Origin: Chitinivibrionales bacterium
Lineage (GTDB): Bacteria > Fibrobacterota > Chitinivibrionia > Chitinivibrionales > FEN-1185
Direction of reading: 5' to 3'
Assembly (NCBI GenBank): GCA_035516255.1
Contig: DATJAL010000009.1
Location: forward strand, 18,492-82,491
DNA length: 64,000 nt
Shown here: in pieces, positions 63,095 through 64,000 of the stretch
Layout of the letters: each line of letters begins with the position of its first letter
How positions within the stretch are numbered: position 1 is the stretch's first letter
Translations under genes and position numbers: made by a program
Notes under the pieces: generated by a model
Database searches by the model: none
Seen by the model: the letters and a program-made list of their open reading frames with translations, nothing else
Told to the model about the DNA's origin: nothing

Positions 63095-63227
63095 ATTATT
63101 CATTAATATGCCGGACTACGACCGCATTTTCCCACCGCAAACCACGAATCTTGTATCAGGAACCGGCCGACCGCGAACCAATGGCGTTTACAGATGCGGA
63201 CGGTCATGATTTAGCGCGTTGTTAGAA
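63095..63227 (-). other. attC site 5 (main family, R' side degenerate)
   Basis: Shares CATATTAATATG-like left part, ACGACCGCATTTTCCC, AAACCACGAATCTTGTAT and GACGGTCATGATTTAGCGCG with sites 4 and 6. R'' is TTCTAAC (63221-63227). The expected R' box is lost: ATTATTCATTAATATG replaces it. Confidence 0.8.
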
Positions 63228-63266
63228 ATGCAATTATTAGTATTTATTTTCATTGAATTCATTAAT

Positions 63267-63689
63267 TCAGTTTCTTCTTCTATAGACATGATATCCAATT
63301 TCATTTAATCCTATATTTCTTAAATACAAAGTATCTTCTGACCCAGATACTTTCCAATTGAACGCAGAAACTGTGTCAAATATTGTGGGCTGAAAATAGA
63401 GAGTGTCTGCATTTGACTTCCAGTTTGATTGAACTGGATTTGGGTTTGGCACTCTTTTAACACATACAATGTGTGGTGAACCAGGAAGAAGGGTTGGTGT
63501 GTAAGCAGCAGAAACTATAGTTCCGAAATAAGAATAATTTGCGTTGAATTCATATGATATTGAATCACATTCATTGTTTGGATTTCCAGAATTGTCCCAA
63601 GAACCAACGATAGGCAAGGAGCTTAATGGTTCACTCGGATGAGAGCAAAGCAAGAATACCGGTATCAAGATGTAAATTGCCTTTTTCAT
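63267..63689 (-). CDS. Cassette-borne lipoprotein
   Basis: 140 aa. Lipoprotein signal MKKAIYILIPVFLLCSHPSE with lipobox LLCS (Cys15). The mature part has a lipocalin-like start (LPIVGSWDNSGNP) and beta-rich remainder (YEFNANYSYFGTIVSAAY; ADTLYFQPTIFDTV). No named family is recognised. Its cassette 5' box GTTAGAA is exactly complementary to R'' TTCTAAC of attC 5. Confidence 0.75.
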   Translation of the reverse strand: MKKAIYILIPVFLLCSHPSEPLSSLPIVGSWDNSGNPNNECDSISYEFNANYSYFGTIVSAAYTPTLLPGSPHIVCVKRVPNPNPVQSNWKSNADTLYFQPTIFDTVSAFNWKVSGSEDTLYLRNIGLNEIGYHVYRRRN

Positions 63690-63702
63690 TTCTTTATTCC
63701 AT

Positions 63703-63840
63703 TTCTAACGCCGCGCTAATATGCCGGACTACGACCGCATTTTCCCGCCGCAAACCACCAATCTTGTATGAAGAACCGACCAGCCGCGAACCAAAGGTGT
63801 TTGCAAATGCGGACGGTCATGATTTAGCGCGTTGTTAGAT
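63703..63840 (-). other. attC site 6 (main family)
   Basis: 138 bp. On the minus strand R'' is ATCTAAC (63834-63840) and R' is GTTAGAA (63703-63709); the inner boxes GCGCTAAAT and ATTAGCGC lie next to them. It is the best-preserved copy of the family, and the attC of the truncated last cassette. Confidence 0.88.
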
Positions 63841-63859
63841 TTTCGTTTCGTTCTTACAC

Positions 63860-64000
63860 TCATAAATTGCCTTTAACTTTCAATTTCTTTTTGATTAACC
63901 ATTCTTGAAATTGAGTTTTCATCAAATTGTATTCATCCTCTGACATATCCTTATATTCTGGATAAGCCCACTTTCTACCATTTCTTGGCCAAATAAAGAA
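63860..64000 (-). CDS. Cassette-borne protein, 5' part outside window
   Basis: The minus strand gives 46 codons in frame to TGA at 63860-63862, including FIWPRNGRKWAYPEYKDMSE and WLIKKKLKVKGN. The residues are protein-like and basic at the end. No family is recognised from this fragment. It belongs to the cassette whose attC is site 6. Confidence 0.6.
   Translation of the reverse strand, partial: FFIWPRNGRKWAYPEYKDMSEDEYNLMKTQFQEWLIKKKLKVKGNL

Larger units (their letters stand above)
59100..64000 (-). mobile_element. Integron-type gene cassette array (runs off right edge)
   Basis: Six attC-like sites separate minus-strand cassettes, each with one or two short genes. Composition is clearly AT-richer than the core genome. 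In minus orientation each site reads RYYYAAC-like at its 5' end and GTTRRRY-like at its 3' end. The 7-bp box at the 5' edge of a cassette is complementary to the R'' box of that cassette's own attC in three of five cases (GTTGTGC/GCACAAC, GTTAGAA/TTCTAAC, GTTAGAC/GCCTAAC with one change). No integrase or attI is in the window; by orientation they should lie beyond 64,000. Confidence 0.85.

Overview
The window reads as a chromosomal segment of a GC-rich diderm (Gram-negative-type) bacterium. Outer-membrane-type beta-barrels ending in Phe, a YajC subunit, an FtsX/EnvC-like pair, a lipid-carrier glycosyltransferase set, a GT9 heptosyltransferase-like enzyme, secreted proteins with type IX-like/FlgD-like C-terminal tails and tandem DUF5683 proteins together fit the FCB group, most likely a Fibrobacterota-like lineage. 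That placement is inference from gene content, because no rRNA gene is present. The only RNA gene seen is a tRNA-Gln(TTG).

Layout. 1-3.5 kb: the 3'-truncated start of a short-chain dehydrogenase on the minus strand, then yajC-def-SpoIID. 3.6-13.3 kb: a surface/carbohydrate region with a decayed FN3/beta-propeller gene, a small secreted protein that is little more than a sorting-type tail, a GH3 glycosidase, two tandem paralogous outer-membrane barrels and a FucP/GluP-type sugar:H+ permease. 13.3-17.7 kb: envelope glycan genes (GT4, UPF0104-type flippase-like protein, GT2, GT9). 17.8-30.3 kb: a FecR/beta-barrel fusion, a monofunctional transpeptidase, era, a Cys-rich protein, a ferredoxin-type aldo-keto reductase, a TPR/periplasmic-binding protein, and ftsX plus an EnvC-like activator. 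30.4-37.5 kb: a tightly overlapped holB-ricT-metG-recJ-argH operon. 37.5-47.1 kb: mostly minus strand, with a DUF2007/zinc-ribbon protein, a GT39, uvrA, and an argF-KaiC-like ATPase-two small membrane proteins-two CheY-like receivers operon; a TylF-type methyltransferase lies between them on the plus strand. 47.4-55.3 kb: spoVG, tRNA-Gln, rplY-pth-rpsF-rpsR-rplI, dapA, dapB and two DUF5683 proteins. 55.4-59.1 kb: a well-supported 59-aa gene, dppD-dppF and rsmE.

The most distinctive region is 59.1-64.0 kb. Directly after rsmE the base composition turns AT-rich and every gene lies on the minus strand. The genes are separated by attC-like imperfect palindromes of about 90-160 bp, four of which belong to one homogeneous family with 133-138 bp as the usual length. 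In three of the five testable cassettes the 7-bp box at the cassette 5' edge is complementary (two perfectly, one with a single mismatch) to the R'' box of the attC at its own 3' end, as expected for excisable integron cassettes. The array runs off the right edge. No integrase is visible; by orientation it would lie beyond 64,000. Cassettes encode a SAM methyltransferase, a DUF998 membrane protein, a small membrane protein with a 42-aa companion, a secreted repeat protein carrying a sorting-type tail, a lipoprotein, and a truncated protein.

The core genome is also peppered with several families of dispersed intergenic repeats (A to D here), which account for most gene-free stretches over about 250 bp.
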